Shown here piece by piece: positions 21,639 through 33,159 of a stretch of DNA of 64,000 nt. The notes under the pieces were generated by a model. That model worked only from the letters and a program-made list of their open reading frames with translations. It was not told the DNA's origin and made no database searches. The first letter of the stretch is position 1. Every line of letters starts with the position of its first letter. A program made the translations under genes and the position numbers. This DNA is from Aedes albopictus (lineage: Eukaryota > Arthropoda > Insecta > Diptera > Culicidae), in assembly GCF_035046485.1 (NCBI RefSeq), contig NC_085138.1, positions 272,905,694 to 272,969,693 of the forward strand, written 5' to 3'.

Positions 21639-24138
21639 ATGACATCCGCTTGTGATCGATGTGCTAAGACCATCAAACGGACGGATGAAGTAATAACATG
21701 TATGGGCTTTTGTGATCATGTCGTCCATCTACGATGCGGTAGCATTGATAAAACGCTCAATGATAGCATTTCCGATTTGCCGAACCTGCATTGGATGTGT
21801 GATGAATGTACGAAGTTGGTGAAGATTGCGCGCTTCCGAAAGACTGTTTCTTCGCTCGGACACACTATTACTGAGCTTACGAAGTATCAGGAAACAGCCA
21901 ATGCTGAACTGAAAAGTGTATTGGCTAAGCATAGTGAGCAAATTGCTGAGCTTTCCAACCGAATCAATGTCGCAACTCCTTCTCTTCCTGCTTCCGCCAC
22001 TTCCGTCAATCGCCGCGCAACAAAGCGGCGCCGTACGGAGAATGATAAACCGACTGTTAAACCATTAGGGTAATTCGCTAATTGTTGAACACTACCCAAA
22101 TGTTGAACAGTTTCTGAATATTTTATTATAAATCTTACTTAAGTAATTTTCATCCAACGTAAACGTATGATGCAGATGCATATACATGTGGGCCACGATA
22201 TTGCTCTAATTAAGTTATAAAATTATACATATTTTTCGTCAAAAAAATTGATTGAAAATTTTGTACCGCTGATGACACGAAAACTGCAAAATTCTTAGGA
22301 ATAATTTTAAGAAATTGCTGTTACGAACTAAGCTTTGCGGGCAAATCGACCACAAATATCAAAGACACGCCATAGTTACATGTACTGGAAGGATGTCATT
22401 AACAGTTTAACATTGTTTAAAATCACATTTTCATTGTAATTTAATTTGAAAAAAATATTTTTCTTATCACACTATCATTATGCATCCATGATCCAATTAT
22501 TGAACACTGGCATAACCTACGATGTTAGCATGACTGCTAGATTTTTTTTTTCAGTTTACCTAACCGTACATTTCGTGGGGTTTCAAAGACGTTCCAGGGA
22601 TGTTCTAGGGGTGTTCCAGTGGGCTTCAGAAAGATTTCAGTGGTTCTCAATGGGTTTCAGAGGTGTTCAAGAGGAATTCAGAGTGTTAGGGGGTCCCAGG
22701 AGTATTTCAAGGCGATCCAGGAGGCTCAGGAGCAATCAAAGGGTTTTCAAGGGATTACAGGGTCGTTCCATGAGTGTTCTTGGGGGTTGAGTGGGTCCCA
22801 TGGGTTTCCAGAAGAGTTTCACGGCTTTAAAAGGCGTACTTTTCTTCTGTCGTTTTCGCTTCTTATCAAATCTTTTCAGCCATTTTTGCATCTAGTCATC
22901 TTTAAACCGATTTCAGTCCACTAGAGCTCTCTTCAAATGTGCGATTCTTTGTCATTTAAATGAACTGTCACTAGCTCGGACTAGCTGGGCACAAAACACA
23001 AAAAACCCGGAAAAAATCCGCCAGGGTGAAAAAATATCGGATGTCGGGTCAAAGTCGGGTCAATTTTTATCAAATGTTGGACTACTGTTGGACCCACATC
23101 GGGTAGCTGTCGTGTCTATGTTGGGTTTGGTGGCCAAAATAAAAACAGGTGAATGATAGGTTGATGTCGGGTTATACGTCATCAATTACGAACAAAGCTT
23201 CAACCGTTCAACAATTGGCGAGAACCGTCCAACATTAGGATGAGCTAGCTTAAGGACAAACTTCTTGAAATCCCGCTTCAACAGTGCATCAAAACTTCAG
23301 AAGCACAAATCTCGAGAAGCAAACTTCAAACAACAGCGAATTTTATTATTCTGTTCTTGCTCACTTGTAATAAACTTCTTATTTTAAGATCAGGTGTGCT
23401 GGTTTCGTTTCCGAAGAGATTCGTGCCCTCGACATCGTGAGTAGGTGCCAAAGTCGGCCATTGTGGCGGCCATGTTGGGATTTTAACAAGTCTGTCCTTA
23501 AGGAAGCGTTCAACATTTGGGTTACAGACTTCCCATACAAATGTTCTATTTTCTCTTAGAAAATGGAATTTAAGGGAATACAAATTCAATGGGCAGTATA
23601 AGGAATAAGTAGATCTAGACGTTAACTGGATATTTTTCAACTAAAGTGGAATTATGCACGGAAAAACAAACGAAAACCAAAATGCCGGAACTAACCGTTC
23701 AACAATTGGCGAATTGCCCTAATCGGTGGAACTAAATCAAGTGTCGACATCGGCATCGCAACCGTGCAACCGCCAAAGCCGATGTTCTGGATCTATCTCT
23801 CTCGTTTGCACCCTAGTGTAAAATCGGAATCTGTGGAAAAGCTTACGATGGATTGCTTGAACTGCGATTCAGCAAAAGCGATTCCATTGATCAAGAAGGG
23901 AACAGATGTAAACTCTTTGAATTTCATCTCGTTTAAAGTGGGCGTAGATCCCAAATATCGTGCAATCGCTGTAGACCCGTCATCATGGCCAAAAGGTATT
24001 CTTTTCCGAGAATTTGAGGACAATCGTGCCCAAAGTTACTGGATGCCTGAACCTAGTACTCCGTCGATCGCCATCACGTCGGACTCTGCAGAAACTCCTC
24101 AACATGTTACAGCTTCCATGGACACAGAAGAATGCTGA
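21639..24138 (+). pseudogene. LINE C ORF1 with C4HC3 PHD-type zinc finger, interrupted
   Basis: The N-terminal 145 codons (21639-22073) carry Cys5, Cys8, Cys21, Cys25, His30, Cys33, Cys54 and Cys57, a clean C4HC3 PHD-type pattern. A helical region follows with possible coiled coil (about residues 70-112), then a basic patch, RRATKRRR. A TA-target element interrupts after codon 142. Removing it with one TA joins the frame to 23722-24138 and gives about 280 residues in all. ORF1 proteins bind element RNA and form the particle. The C-terminal half has FWIYLSRLHPSV and DCLNCD but no knuckle that I recognise. Confidence 0.85.
22066..23721. mobile_element. 1.65-kb TA-target DNA element in ORF1 of LINE C
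   Basis: The ends are TAGGGTAATTCGCTAATTGT and, reverse-complemented on the right, TAGGGCAATTCGCCAATTGT. TA lies on both sides (22066-22067 and 23720-23721). It has no transposase. The interior holds a degenerate 'gttccag/gtttcag' repeat (22560-22830) and a run of 'tgtcgggt/gttgggt' motifs (23035-23170). Further copies of the terminal 'caattggcgag' motif occur near 23213. It shares the first eleven bases with 56386-57940. Confidence 0.87.
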
Positions 24139-24197
24139 CACCAGAGCGTACGCACAAGATTATTACCAAAGTGTTTTGACACTGCACTAACCAACTC

Positions 24198-24767
24198 AAC
24201 TGATGACGAAGAAGTATCTACTGCTGCCAACAACAACCTTCTGCACCCAGGACGCACTGCCTACAGCTCTGAGGGAGTCCCCGAGCCACCCGACCAAGTC
24301 GCGCTTTCATCATGTTCCTGCCAACGGAGTCGTCCTGGTCCTTCGGTCGTGGTTGGTGACGGGACCTCCCGGCAACTCCTCTCTGGCAAGTATGCACGCA
24401 TTAGTAATGTCCATCTGCCTGAATCCTTCTCGTGTTGCAGCGCTCATCATCCGAATCGTTTGGACATCGCACAAACCATTTCAATTGACGAAGACGAAGA
24501 ATCTACTGCCGCCAACAACAACCTTCTACACCCAGGACGCACTGCCTACAGCTCTGAGGGAGTCCCCGAACCACCCGACCAAGTCGCGCTTTCATCATGT
24601 TCCTGCCAACGGAGTCGTCCTGGTCCTTCGGTCGTGGTTGGTGACGGGACCTCCCGGCAACTCCTCTCTGGCAAGTATGCAAGCATTAGAAATATCCACC
24701 TGCCTGAATCCTCCTCGAGTTTCAGATCCTTTCCGCATAATCCAGACATCGCTGGAAATCATTATGC
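24198..24767 (+). repeat. 285-bp in-frame tandem duplication in LINE C
   Basis: 'ccaacaacaacctt' to 'caagtatgca' occurs twice at an offset of 285 bp (95 codons). The copies are highly similar, with scattered substitutions, mainly toward their 3' ends. They encode a Ser/Pro-rich stretch with EEV/STAANNN and RPGPSVVVGDG. The frame is preserved, so ORF2 is lengthened rather than broken. Confidence 0.88.
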
Positions 24768-25517
24768 TTGCAACGGCGATGAATCTGCAACCGTCACTCC
24801 TATCGTGACCAATGATGGAGCGGCAACTGTGAGTACTGGAAGCTCCATAATATGGGTGTATTACCAAAACGTGCGTGGATTGATGACCAAAATTGATTCA
24901 TTTTTCCTGGCTGCTAATCACTGCAGTTTCGATGTCATAATCTTGACAGAAACGGGCCTGAAGGAGTGGGTTAATTCTATTCAGTTGTTTGGAACCCAGT
25001 ATTGCGTGTTTCGGTGCGATCGAAATAGCCTTAACAGCGACAAGTCGAACTTCGGAGGCGTTTTAGTTGCAGTTTCCCAGAGATATACCTGTTCCTTAGT
25101 TGTGACTAATCGAGGTAGGAACTTAGAACCAGGCATGGAAATGAGACTTTTTTCTGTTTACCGTTCATCGATACTGGCAGTAAAATAAAAACAAAACAAC
25201 GGCAGCACCAATACCATCAGACGCCGCGCCGACGGCAGTCGAGCAGAAGCTTGACGGTTTTCGCTTCCCCACGAAAATTTTTATGAGCAGTCATGCAGAG
25301 GCGGATGATTGCGAAAAATGTCAAATATTTTCAACTGCTAATAACTCACTTGTTTTAATAAATAACTTAATTCGATTTGCACAAATAGCTAGAGCACACT
25401 CCTAGCTTTGTGATGCATGTGAAGAAGATTGTCTAGAAGCGGTTTGAAACGCAGAAAAATGCGAAAATGGGAGAGACAGAAATTTCTGTCGTCGTTGTGC
25501 TCGAGTACTGGCGAAAC

Positions 25518-27421
25518 CAGGGTTGTTAACGTTAATCAACGATTAACGCCGTTGACGTTAATTTTCGCCGAAATCAACGTCAACGGCGTTGCGTTAATTT
25601 TTATGGTAATTAACGTTAACGTCAACGGGATGCGTTAAATCAACGTTAACGAATAGCGTTAATCCAACCGTTAATTACTCACTGTGATATGAAAAAGACT
25701 CGATAGTGTTGGCTGGCAGTGCCTCCTGAAGGTGCCAGGAAGAATCTTGTTTGTAAAGATTTTTGTGCAGTCATCTGGCCAGGCCGGCGATTTCGATCTG
25801 TAGTTTGGATCGGCACGCGTAGTTCGTTCCGAGTTTCTCTGGCCTGATCACTCCCAGCCCTGGTATAGATAGACCTGGCCAAGGACCTGGCGTAATAATT
25901 AAATAACATACTTTCCACGGCTAAGGGCCTGGGAATCCTATTGGTGGTAAACTCACTCTGCTGACGATAGATATCGGTTCACTGTTTAGCTACTCACGCT
26001 GCATCTTTGAGATGAGAGCTTATTCTTATTTTGTATTTACTATGAAATAAGTATTTCATTTATTTTTGTACTAACGAAGGAGGTAGATTCGAGCTTGATG
26101 CACTGTTTTTTTTTTTCAATCGCAGTAAACATGTCAAAAATGCAATTTTTTTCACTGACATTTGGTAACTCAATCGCGTTTCTCAAAAACAAAGATTGGT
26201 TTGTGAAGTGGACATGTCTCAGGTAGACATCTAACTAAACTAGAAATTCGAGCGGATCAAGTTTGTTCAAATGCAAGATTCAAAATGAAGAAACCCGTTT
26301 CTCCACAAATTCAAGAGTGAATAGAACCATTATTGGAACGATTGAGACTTCGAAGAAAAAACATACATCGGTGGGAGTTTTGTTTCAACCCCAATATTCT
26401 AATATTTAGAAAAAAATGATGGAGTACAAAGTGAGTAGTCATGTTACCTACCATGGAAATGATGACCAATGCGTATTTTTTATCGGTAAAGCCTTCAGTA
26501 CACGCTTTGCCAAGTGTGCAAACTTTTCCGCACGCATCAACCAACATCAAATCAAACGCTTGACGTTTCCGATTTTTTGTCAATGTTGCGACCGCTGTTG
26601 GCCTGCTGGGTTATGCGTGCGGAAAAATTTGCACACTTGGCAAAGCGTGTACTGAAGGCTAAAGTATTTAAAGAGGTCATTCTCTATAGTTTGTGTTTAT
26701 TGCAGTTGTTTCACAATACGCTCATCAATTATGCTTTTAAACTGACCAGGCACGCTGTAATATCGTCAACCGACTCGTTACGCATTAGATAGCGCCCACA
26801 TTAGTGGACAAATAACTCTTCGCGCACTAGGCAAAGTTCCAAATAGTCGCTTAAAGAGTTGCCACATATAATGTTGGGTTAGCAATAATGGTGCACGGGA
26901 GCATATGACTGGTCAAATAAATACATAAATGGACGTTGCTTATTGTGACTACTAGAAATAAACACAATTTGAAGAATTCTTAAACTTAACCTAGAAAGCA
27001 AAAATTTACGAAATTCCTTGTGAATGTTAATGCTATGATTTTTTAGAGACAAAAATAAATGCCAACAGTGGTAGCAAATTCAACAGAAATTAGCCCACAT
27101 TTTTGCCGATTTCATCATGCTCTCTAGTATTTTTTTCAACAATATTTTTGAAACATCTCCAAACATTTCCGGTGAGTCCAGGAAATTTTCGTAAAGGAAA
27201 TTTCATCGACCTCGACAGAAGCTTTGTGCCTATCAGTATCGGTCAAATTGCACAATTAACGTAAAAACCAACGGAGTCGTTAACGTTAATTCAACGCTCA
27301 GCGTTAACGTTAACGTTGATCAACGGCCCTGAAAAATCAACGCAAAAAACGTTAATCGTTACAATTAACATTAACGAGTTAACGTAACGGCGTTAATCGT
27401 TGATTAACGTTAACAACCCTG
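25518..27421. mobile_element. 1.9-kb hAT element nested in hAT, GTTAAC-rich ends
   Basis: Ends CAGGGTTGTTAACGTTAATC on both strands, a perfect inverted repeat of about 36 bp. Flanked by the 8-bp duplication GGCGAAAC at 25510-25517 and 27422-27429. Both subterminal regions, about 150 bp each, are full of GTTAACG/CGTTAA words, presumably transposase-binding sites. No transposase ORF is visible; the 90-codon frames are shadows. It contains a strong hairpin at 26490-26660. Confidence 0.92.
26490..26660. repeat. 48-bp-arm inverted repeat (hairpin) inside hAT
   Basis: The arm 26490-26537 starts AGCCTTCAGTACACGC, and 26613-26660 is its reverse complement with one mismatch that I can see. A 75-base loop separates them. 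It could be a relic of a smaller MITE or an RNA hairpin if transcribed. No target duplication found. Confidence 0.8.
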
Positions 27422-30276
27422 GGCGAAACCGTTTCGAGAAAGAAGGCTGCAGGAAAAAAAATGTTATGACATTTATTTTTCGAACAGTTTGAGTTTGGCT
27501 AGGCCTGTGATGTTCGTGTGGAAAAATGTCAAATGTACAGCCGGTAACCGTTTTTTTCCAGTACATTTCTCATCCCTGCTTAGAACAGGTTTGTGTATCG
27601 TGCAGGATTAAAGGGCTGAACCTCTCGATTTGTGCGATCTACATACCACCTGATAAGAGCAAATCAGTTGAAATTATGGAAAATCACGTGGCATCTGTTC
27701 GTGAACTTTGTGAGAATCTGCATGGTGATGATGCTGTTCTCGTGTGCGGTGATTATAATCAACCTAAATTGAAATGGATACGAAGAGACACCGAAGCTGT
27801 TATTGCTGCTGATTCCTCCCAGTGTATGGCTTCTAGTTCAGCATTGATCGACGGCATGAATTTCCTGAATTTGCACCAATTCAACTCGTTTGGCAATCGG
27901 CTCGGGCGTACATTGGATCTTGTCTTTGGTTCTGATATCCTCAACGTAGTGGTTGAGAGATCGGTTGCCCCGTTAGTGCCAGTAGATCACCACCATCCAC
28001 CTTCAGTGCTTTCGTTACAAACTCCGGCTAGAAATGCTTCACAACAAGGTTATGCTGACCCTGGAGTTCGTCTGCTCAATTTCCGTCGCATTGATTTTGC
28101 GGCTCTGCGTGCTTTCTTCGAGGGAGTTGACTGGAACACTCTTCTTGGTGATATGGACGTTAATGATATGACTGAAATATTTTGTAACGAAGTAAGTCAA
28201 TGGTTAGATTCGAATCTCCCACTGAAAAGGAAACCTGTGTCGCCCGTATGGAGTACTCCGTTATTACGTGACTTGCGGCGCAAAAGAAATGCATGCCAAC
28301 GTAAACTTCGTCGAGATCGTTGTTTCATAACAAAACGAGACTTCTATAATGCCAGCGAAGCATATCGTAAGGTCAACGCGATGCTTTATCGATCATACGT
28401 TCAGCGTGTTCAAATCGGTTTACGCAACAATCCTAAAGATTTTTGGAATTTCGTCAATTCCAAAAGGAAGAATCCAAGTGTACCAACTAACGTTTTCCTC
28501 AATGAAACAGCCGCTAATTCCGATTCCACTGCCAGTGAACTGTTTGCAGAATATTTTTCTTCTGTTTTTGACGATCGCACCGCTTCCGCTAACGAAGTGC
28601 AAGATGCCGCACGTTCTGTTCCCCTGAATATTGTCGACCTCGACTTATTTCTCGTCACCCCAGAGATGGTTTCCACTGCCATTAGGAAACTGAAGCAATC
28701 GTATACTCCAGGACCTGATGGGATTCCTGCCATTGTTTACGTGAAATGTTGTGATGCAATTTCCGAACCTCTTTGTCGTATTTTCAACAAATCGTTCGAC
28801 CAGCGCTCTTTCCCCGAGATTTGGAAGCATTCAGCCATGTTTCCTGTCTTTAAAAAAGGTGATCGGAACAACGTGGAAAATTATAGAGGAATCACGAGTC
28901 TCTCTGCCGGATCAAAAGTTTTTGAGATTATGGTTGGGAAATTTATTCTTAGCCGAACGCATAATTACATCTCATTGGACCAGCATGGTTTTATGCCCGG
29001 AAGATCCGTAGTGACAAACCTTCTGGAATTCACCTCCACGTGTCTAAATCAAATGGAACATAGAGCCCAGGTTGACACTGTTTACACGGACTTAAAAGCT
29101 GCTTTCGATAAGATTAGTCACGAGATTCTTCTCCATAAAATTTGGAAATTGGGCGCTTCTGGGGGATTTGTTTCATGGCTACGCTCATACCTCATTGGTA
29201 GAACACTCCGCGTCAGAGTTGGCTCCGCAGTATCGTCTCCTTTTTCGAATGGATCAGGTGTTCCCCAAGGAAGTAATTTGGGCCCTCTTTTGTTTTCCCT
29301 GTACATCAACGATGCTGCAACGCCGCTTGGACCTGATTGCAAATCATTTTTTGCTGATGACGCAAAAATTTATGTTGTGGTGCGAACCATTGAGGACTGT
29401 CGTCGCTTGCAATCGTTAATTGACACATTCTCAGACTGGTGTTGCAAAAATAAACTTATGCTGAGCATTGCTAAATGTTCAGTGATAACATTCCATCGAA
29501 TACAACAGCCCATAAGGTACAACTACTGCATTGACGGAGTTCAGCTCAATCGTGTGGAACAAGTGCGTGACTTGGGAGTGCAGTTAGACACGAGTATGAC
29601 ATTTGTACCGCATATTACGGCAATGATTACTCAGGCAAATCGTCAGCTTGGCTTTGTTTCGAAGATTGCCCGAGATTTCTCGGACCCGTATTGCCTGAAA
29701 TCACTGTTCTGTGCACTCGTTCGTCCAATTTTGGAAAACGCATCTGTTATCTGGACGCCATATCAGCTAACATGGATATTAAGGATCGAGCGGGTTCAAA
29801 AACGTTTCATCCGCCTTGCCTTACGGGGTCTGTCTTGGCGGGATCCCGTAAATCTGCCACCTTACTCTGATCGATGCCGCTTGCTGAATCTCGATACTTT
29901 GGAGGACCGACGATAACTTGCACAAGTAACTACCACTGCCAAAATTATTAACGGTGAGTTAGATGCTCCAGACTTGTTGGCCAGGATTGGCTTTCGTGCA
30001 TCTCGGTGGATTCGCAACACCGCTGTGATACATCATGCTTTTCATCGCACCTCGTATGGCTTTAACGAACCATTCTCTGCTATGCTAAGGACATTTTCTA
30101 CGGTGGAAGATGAATTCGAATTCGGGGAACCTGTCCGGCGCTTTTCCAACCGCGTGAAACGTCAGCGTCTACTATGATGTTAAATGTTTTTAGTAAATTG
30201 TAATTTGTATTGTTTGGCTTAATTTAGTTTTTATATGTAAACGTTGTTTAGTTTAAGTTTTTACAATCATTTAGAC

Positions 30277-31382
30277 CAGTGATTCCCAAAGTGGGCGAAA
30301 TCGCCCCCTTGGGGGCGAAAATCAGGCCCAGGGGGGCGAAAATTCGAGAAATCAAAATTGGGGGGCGAAAATACTAAAAAAGGGGGCGATTTTTTCAATG
30401 ATTGGTAAACATGTAAAGTTTTGAATTACAAGTCGAGAATGTGAACTGAATCATAAAAACACCCTGACATTCAAGCTTACAGTTCAAGGTTTGTCTAGAA
30501 TAATAAATAAAATTATTGGTATTTATGTGGACTTTTTAGCAAAATTGCTAGACAAGACTGCTACACGTATTTCTGAAGGGTTTGTGTGATTCTAATAATC
30601 TGAATTACAATATATTTGGAACTCCTATAATGAACATTTGTGAATCGTGATTAGTTTTTGTCAAAATTATGAAAGCTTTACTGAAGTCAATTTTAAAACA
30701 TGAATGCTGCATATTTACTTATTTGAAAATTTATTTAAAACACAGAAAGCATTCAAATTTATACGAAGCTCGTTGATTTGAAACTGGATTTGAAGAAACG
30801 TTAGTTTGAAAAAACACCGATATTTATTATTATTTTTCTTTATTATCGAGATTACCAGTCTTCGGCAACACAGACATTTTTCTGAGTTGTACTTTTTTCA
30901 TATTTGTTTGTAATTGTTTTCAAATTCTCCACCAGTCTTATTTGACTACTAGTGACCAAACATTGACTCTCAGTTGTTGAAAAAGCTCTTTAAGGACAAT
31001 GATAAAACATCTGGTTGGGAATATCGAGTGTTCTTCACAGCTCGTTCTATTTCGATTAATATATGTTCAATTTACAACGGTTTGAGAAGTAGGCATAAAC
31101 ACCATTTCAATATTTTTGTAAGCACGATTAAAATTCACTATATTTTTTTCAAATGCGAAAAATCAACGCATTTACAAAACAATTTATTGAAAATTAGAAT
31201 GCCACAGATTTAGATACACTCAATGGCACTGCTAGATTTGCCACAGTAGCGCTTCTAAAAGTTTTAGCTAAGCACAGTTTCAGCATTCTACTATAGAAAA
31301 AATAAAATCTCATCTAGGGGGGCGAAAATATTTTTTTGAAGCTCTAAGGGGGCGATATCTTCTAAAAGTTTGGGAAACATTG
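30277..31382. mobile_element. 1.1-kb hAT element in 3' UTR of LINE C
   Basis: Starts CAGTGATTCCCAAAGT and ends ACTTTTAGA-type sequence closing in TTTGGGAAACATTG, an imperfect hAT inverted repeat. The 8-bp duplication ATTTAGAC lies at 30269-30276 and 31383-31390. 'gggggcgaaaat' occurs repeatedly near both ends, in the same orientation at both. The interior is AT-rich with no transposase. Confidence 0.9.
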
Positions 31383-31433
31383 ATTTAGACTATAAGTCCG
31401 ATGATTTCTTTTATAAATAAATAAATAAATAAA

Positions 31434-31540
31434 TATTTGGTATAGAGAAGCTGCCTAGAGTCCAAAAATGGCGACCAGAATATTCAAGATGGCAGTCTAA
31501 AATCCAAGATGGTGGCTAAAAATTCAACATGCCAGCTGTA
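31434..31540 (+). repeat. Remnant of 'atggcg' satellite unit
   Basis: 'ccaaaaatggcgacc', 'aagatggcagtc' and 'caagatggtggc' continue the satellite unit broken at 21169. This defines the far side of the LINE C insertion. Confidence 0.8.
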
Positions 31541-32372
31541 CGAGAAAGCCTCCATCACCGCTAGGTGGATTTATTAGGGTTTTTTGTATAAACAAAATAC
31601 TATGTAGCAAGGGAATATAAACGTCCTGTTTAGACAATCATTTATAAAACTAATAATTTTATGATCGTCTGAGATTCACCATCAATGAAAATCAGAGGAT
31701 ATATATTTAAGGCGGACTATTTGAAAAAGTATTACCAGAATACATTCGTTTGAACACAACCGCAACACTTTGTTATTTTTCGATTGTTTCCGTTCCAACT
31801 AAGCAAGTTTTCACCTCGCTTTCAATAATGCTCGACCTCGGTTCGAGGTGGTGTTATCACCGCCATCATCCCGCCATCCCGCCATCAACCCGAACAGCAT
31901 AGAGCTTCTTCCCGCAAGTTCGTGGTGACCATAGCTGCACCATCACCACTCGACTCAAAAGCATCCGGTCTGCATATCGGGTACCTAGTCTCTAGGGTCG
32001 TAGATTTGTTACGAGGAACGTGGTGTGGTGCTACGGACAATGCCGCGTTCCAATCATATTTTTATGCTGCCCCGTTTCATAGCTTGCAGAAGTTTGTTTC
32101 AACTTGACGTAACCGTGTGTAGCGGGGGCGAATGTCTGTCGACATGCACGCGTTCTGCCATTATATGTTTATTATGAATAAGGATTCAATAAGATAAAGT
32201 GCTGATGTGATGTGAATATCATCAACGTTGATACATTTTTCGAGTCGAGTGTCAGGACAGTGGGACCAAAGTGAGATTTTTGGAAATAATTCTCCATGTT
32301 ATGTAAAATTTTTAGAAGCTAGACAGGCTGAAGCAACATTCGGGGTCATCCAAACTATCTTGGAGTATGTAA
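31541..32372. other. Unassigned spacer
   Basis: A moderately GC-rich patch at 31800-32110 has a 61-codon plus frame without a domain. No repeat or element ends recognised. Confidence 0.45.
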
Positions 32373-32374
32373 TA

Positions 32375-33157
32375 CCGTAATCCGGGGTATCATTGATCAG
32401 CGGGGTAACATTGATCGGCTTGACCCACCTCATGAAATGTTCAAACAACCATTTTACATTGAATCAGTTTCTGCTATGGAATGGTATATCGTAATCTGCT
32501 ATCATTTAGCTATTAAATAACATACAATTTATGAAAATTGAATTTCATAAACATTGAGTTGAATCGATTTTTCCATAACTGTGTTTCGCTATGCAATGAA
32601 ATACATTGTCAAACATTCATGCTTGGCGTGAACACTAGATACAATATGAGGCTCGAAATCACTGTATTACTTCAATATGATATCCTAGAGTTGGATTTAA
32701 TAAACGAAACTTTTATGAAAATGCTATTTTTCAGTAAAATTTACGATTTATTAAAAGTCGGCTATCAATTCCTTAAGCCATTGCCTACCTTTAGGCGTTA
32801 TTCGTGGTTTAGAGGATTTTAATCCTAAAATAACTTAAAAAGTACATAATTTGTAAGAATTTGGACAACATATTCGAGATCAGCGACCCCGAATTTAGTA
32901 AGTAAGGGTATTTTCAACACAAATGAACATTGATTACTGACATGATCAATGTTACCCCAAATCAACAAAATCAAAAATTAGATTTAAAAACCTATTTAAA
33001 CATGTTTTAAAGTTTTACAATACTTTTTCGAGTAACTTAACACATACTCAGAGGGCCAGTACCAGTTTTAAAAATATAAAATATGTAACGTTTGCTTTAA
33101 CAAGAGAATTATTCAAGAAAGATAGAAAATTCTGATCAATGTTACCCCGGATTACGG
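32375..33157. mobile_element. 783-bp TA-target MITE ('ccgtaatccggggta' ends)
   Basis: Begins CCGTAATCCGGGGTA and ends TACCCCGGATTACGG, with TA at 32373-32374 and 33158-33159. 'attgatca/tgatcaat' motifs recur at both subterminal ends and near 32945. A 94-codon frame inside is AT-rich and without features. The termini resemble those of the larger element at 56056-58723. Confidence 0.88.
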
Positions 33158-33159
33158 TA

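Larger units (their letters stand above)
25130..27578. mobile_element. Non-autonomous hAT element in ORF2 of LINE C
   Basis: Starts CAGGCATGGAAATGAGA and ends TTCTCATCCCTG, a hAT-type imperfect inverted repeat. The flanking 8-bp duplication CTTAGAAC lies at 25122-25129 and 27579-27586. Minus its own insert it is about 540 bp with no transposase. Removal with one duplicate restores the LINE reading frame. Confidence 0.9.
24139..30177 (+). pseudogene. LINE C ORF2: endonuclease and reverse transcriptase, interrupted
   Basis: Part one (24139-25129) has a variable N-terminus with a 95-codon tandem duplication, then APE endonuclease motifs YYQNVRGL and LTETGL. Part two (27587-30177) continues with YIPPDKS, CGDYNQPKL, the VDHHHPP end of the endonuclease, and RT motifs YTDLKAAFDKISH, GVPQGSNLGPLLF and FFADDAKIY. 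Removing the hAT insert with one 8-bp duplicate keeps the frame exactly. One in-frame TAA lies at 29914-29916; the frame then runs open to TGA at 30177. ORF2 lies in the same frame as ORF1, separated only by the TGA at 24136-24138. The first ATG is at 24349, so its start is uncertain. Confidence 0.9.
21170..31433 (+). mobile_element. LINE C: full-length LINE expanded by four nested DNA transposons
   Basis: The core is about 5.04 kb once the inserts are subtracted: a 5' leader from 21170, ORF1 with a PHD finger, ORF2 with endonuclease and RT, a 3' UTR and a (TAAA)n tail at 31413-31433. It sits in an 'atggcg' satellite unit whose two halves abut at 21169 and 31434. Inserts are a TA-target element (22066-23721), a hAT (25130-27578) holding another hAT (25518-27421), and a third hAT (30277-31382). 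Three of the four were placed by exact duplications or frame restoration. PHD-bearing ORF1s are known in CR1 and related clades, but the clade here is not settled. Confidence 0.9.

Noticed and set aside
24203..24808. 201-codon ORF in another frame
   Set aside because: Shadow of the duplicated ORF2 N-terminus; the duplication keeps both frames open.
32538..32822. 94-codon ORF inside MITE
   Set aside because: AT-rich chance frame with no transposase motif (no DDE/D pattern or HTH).
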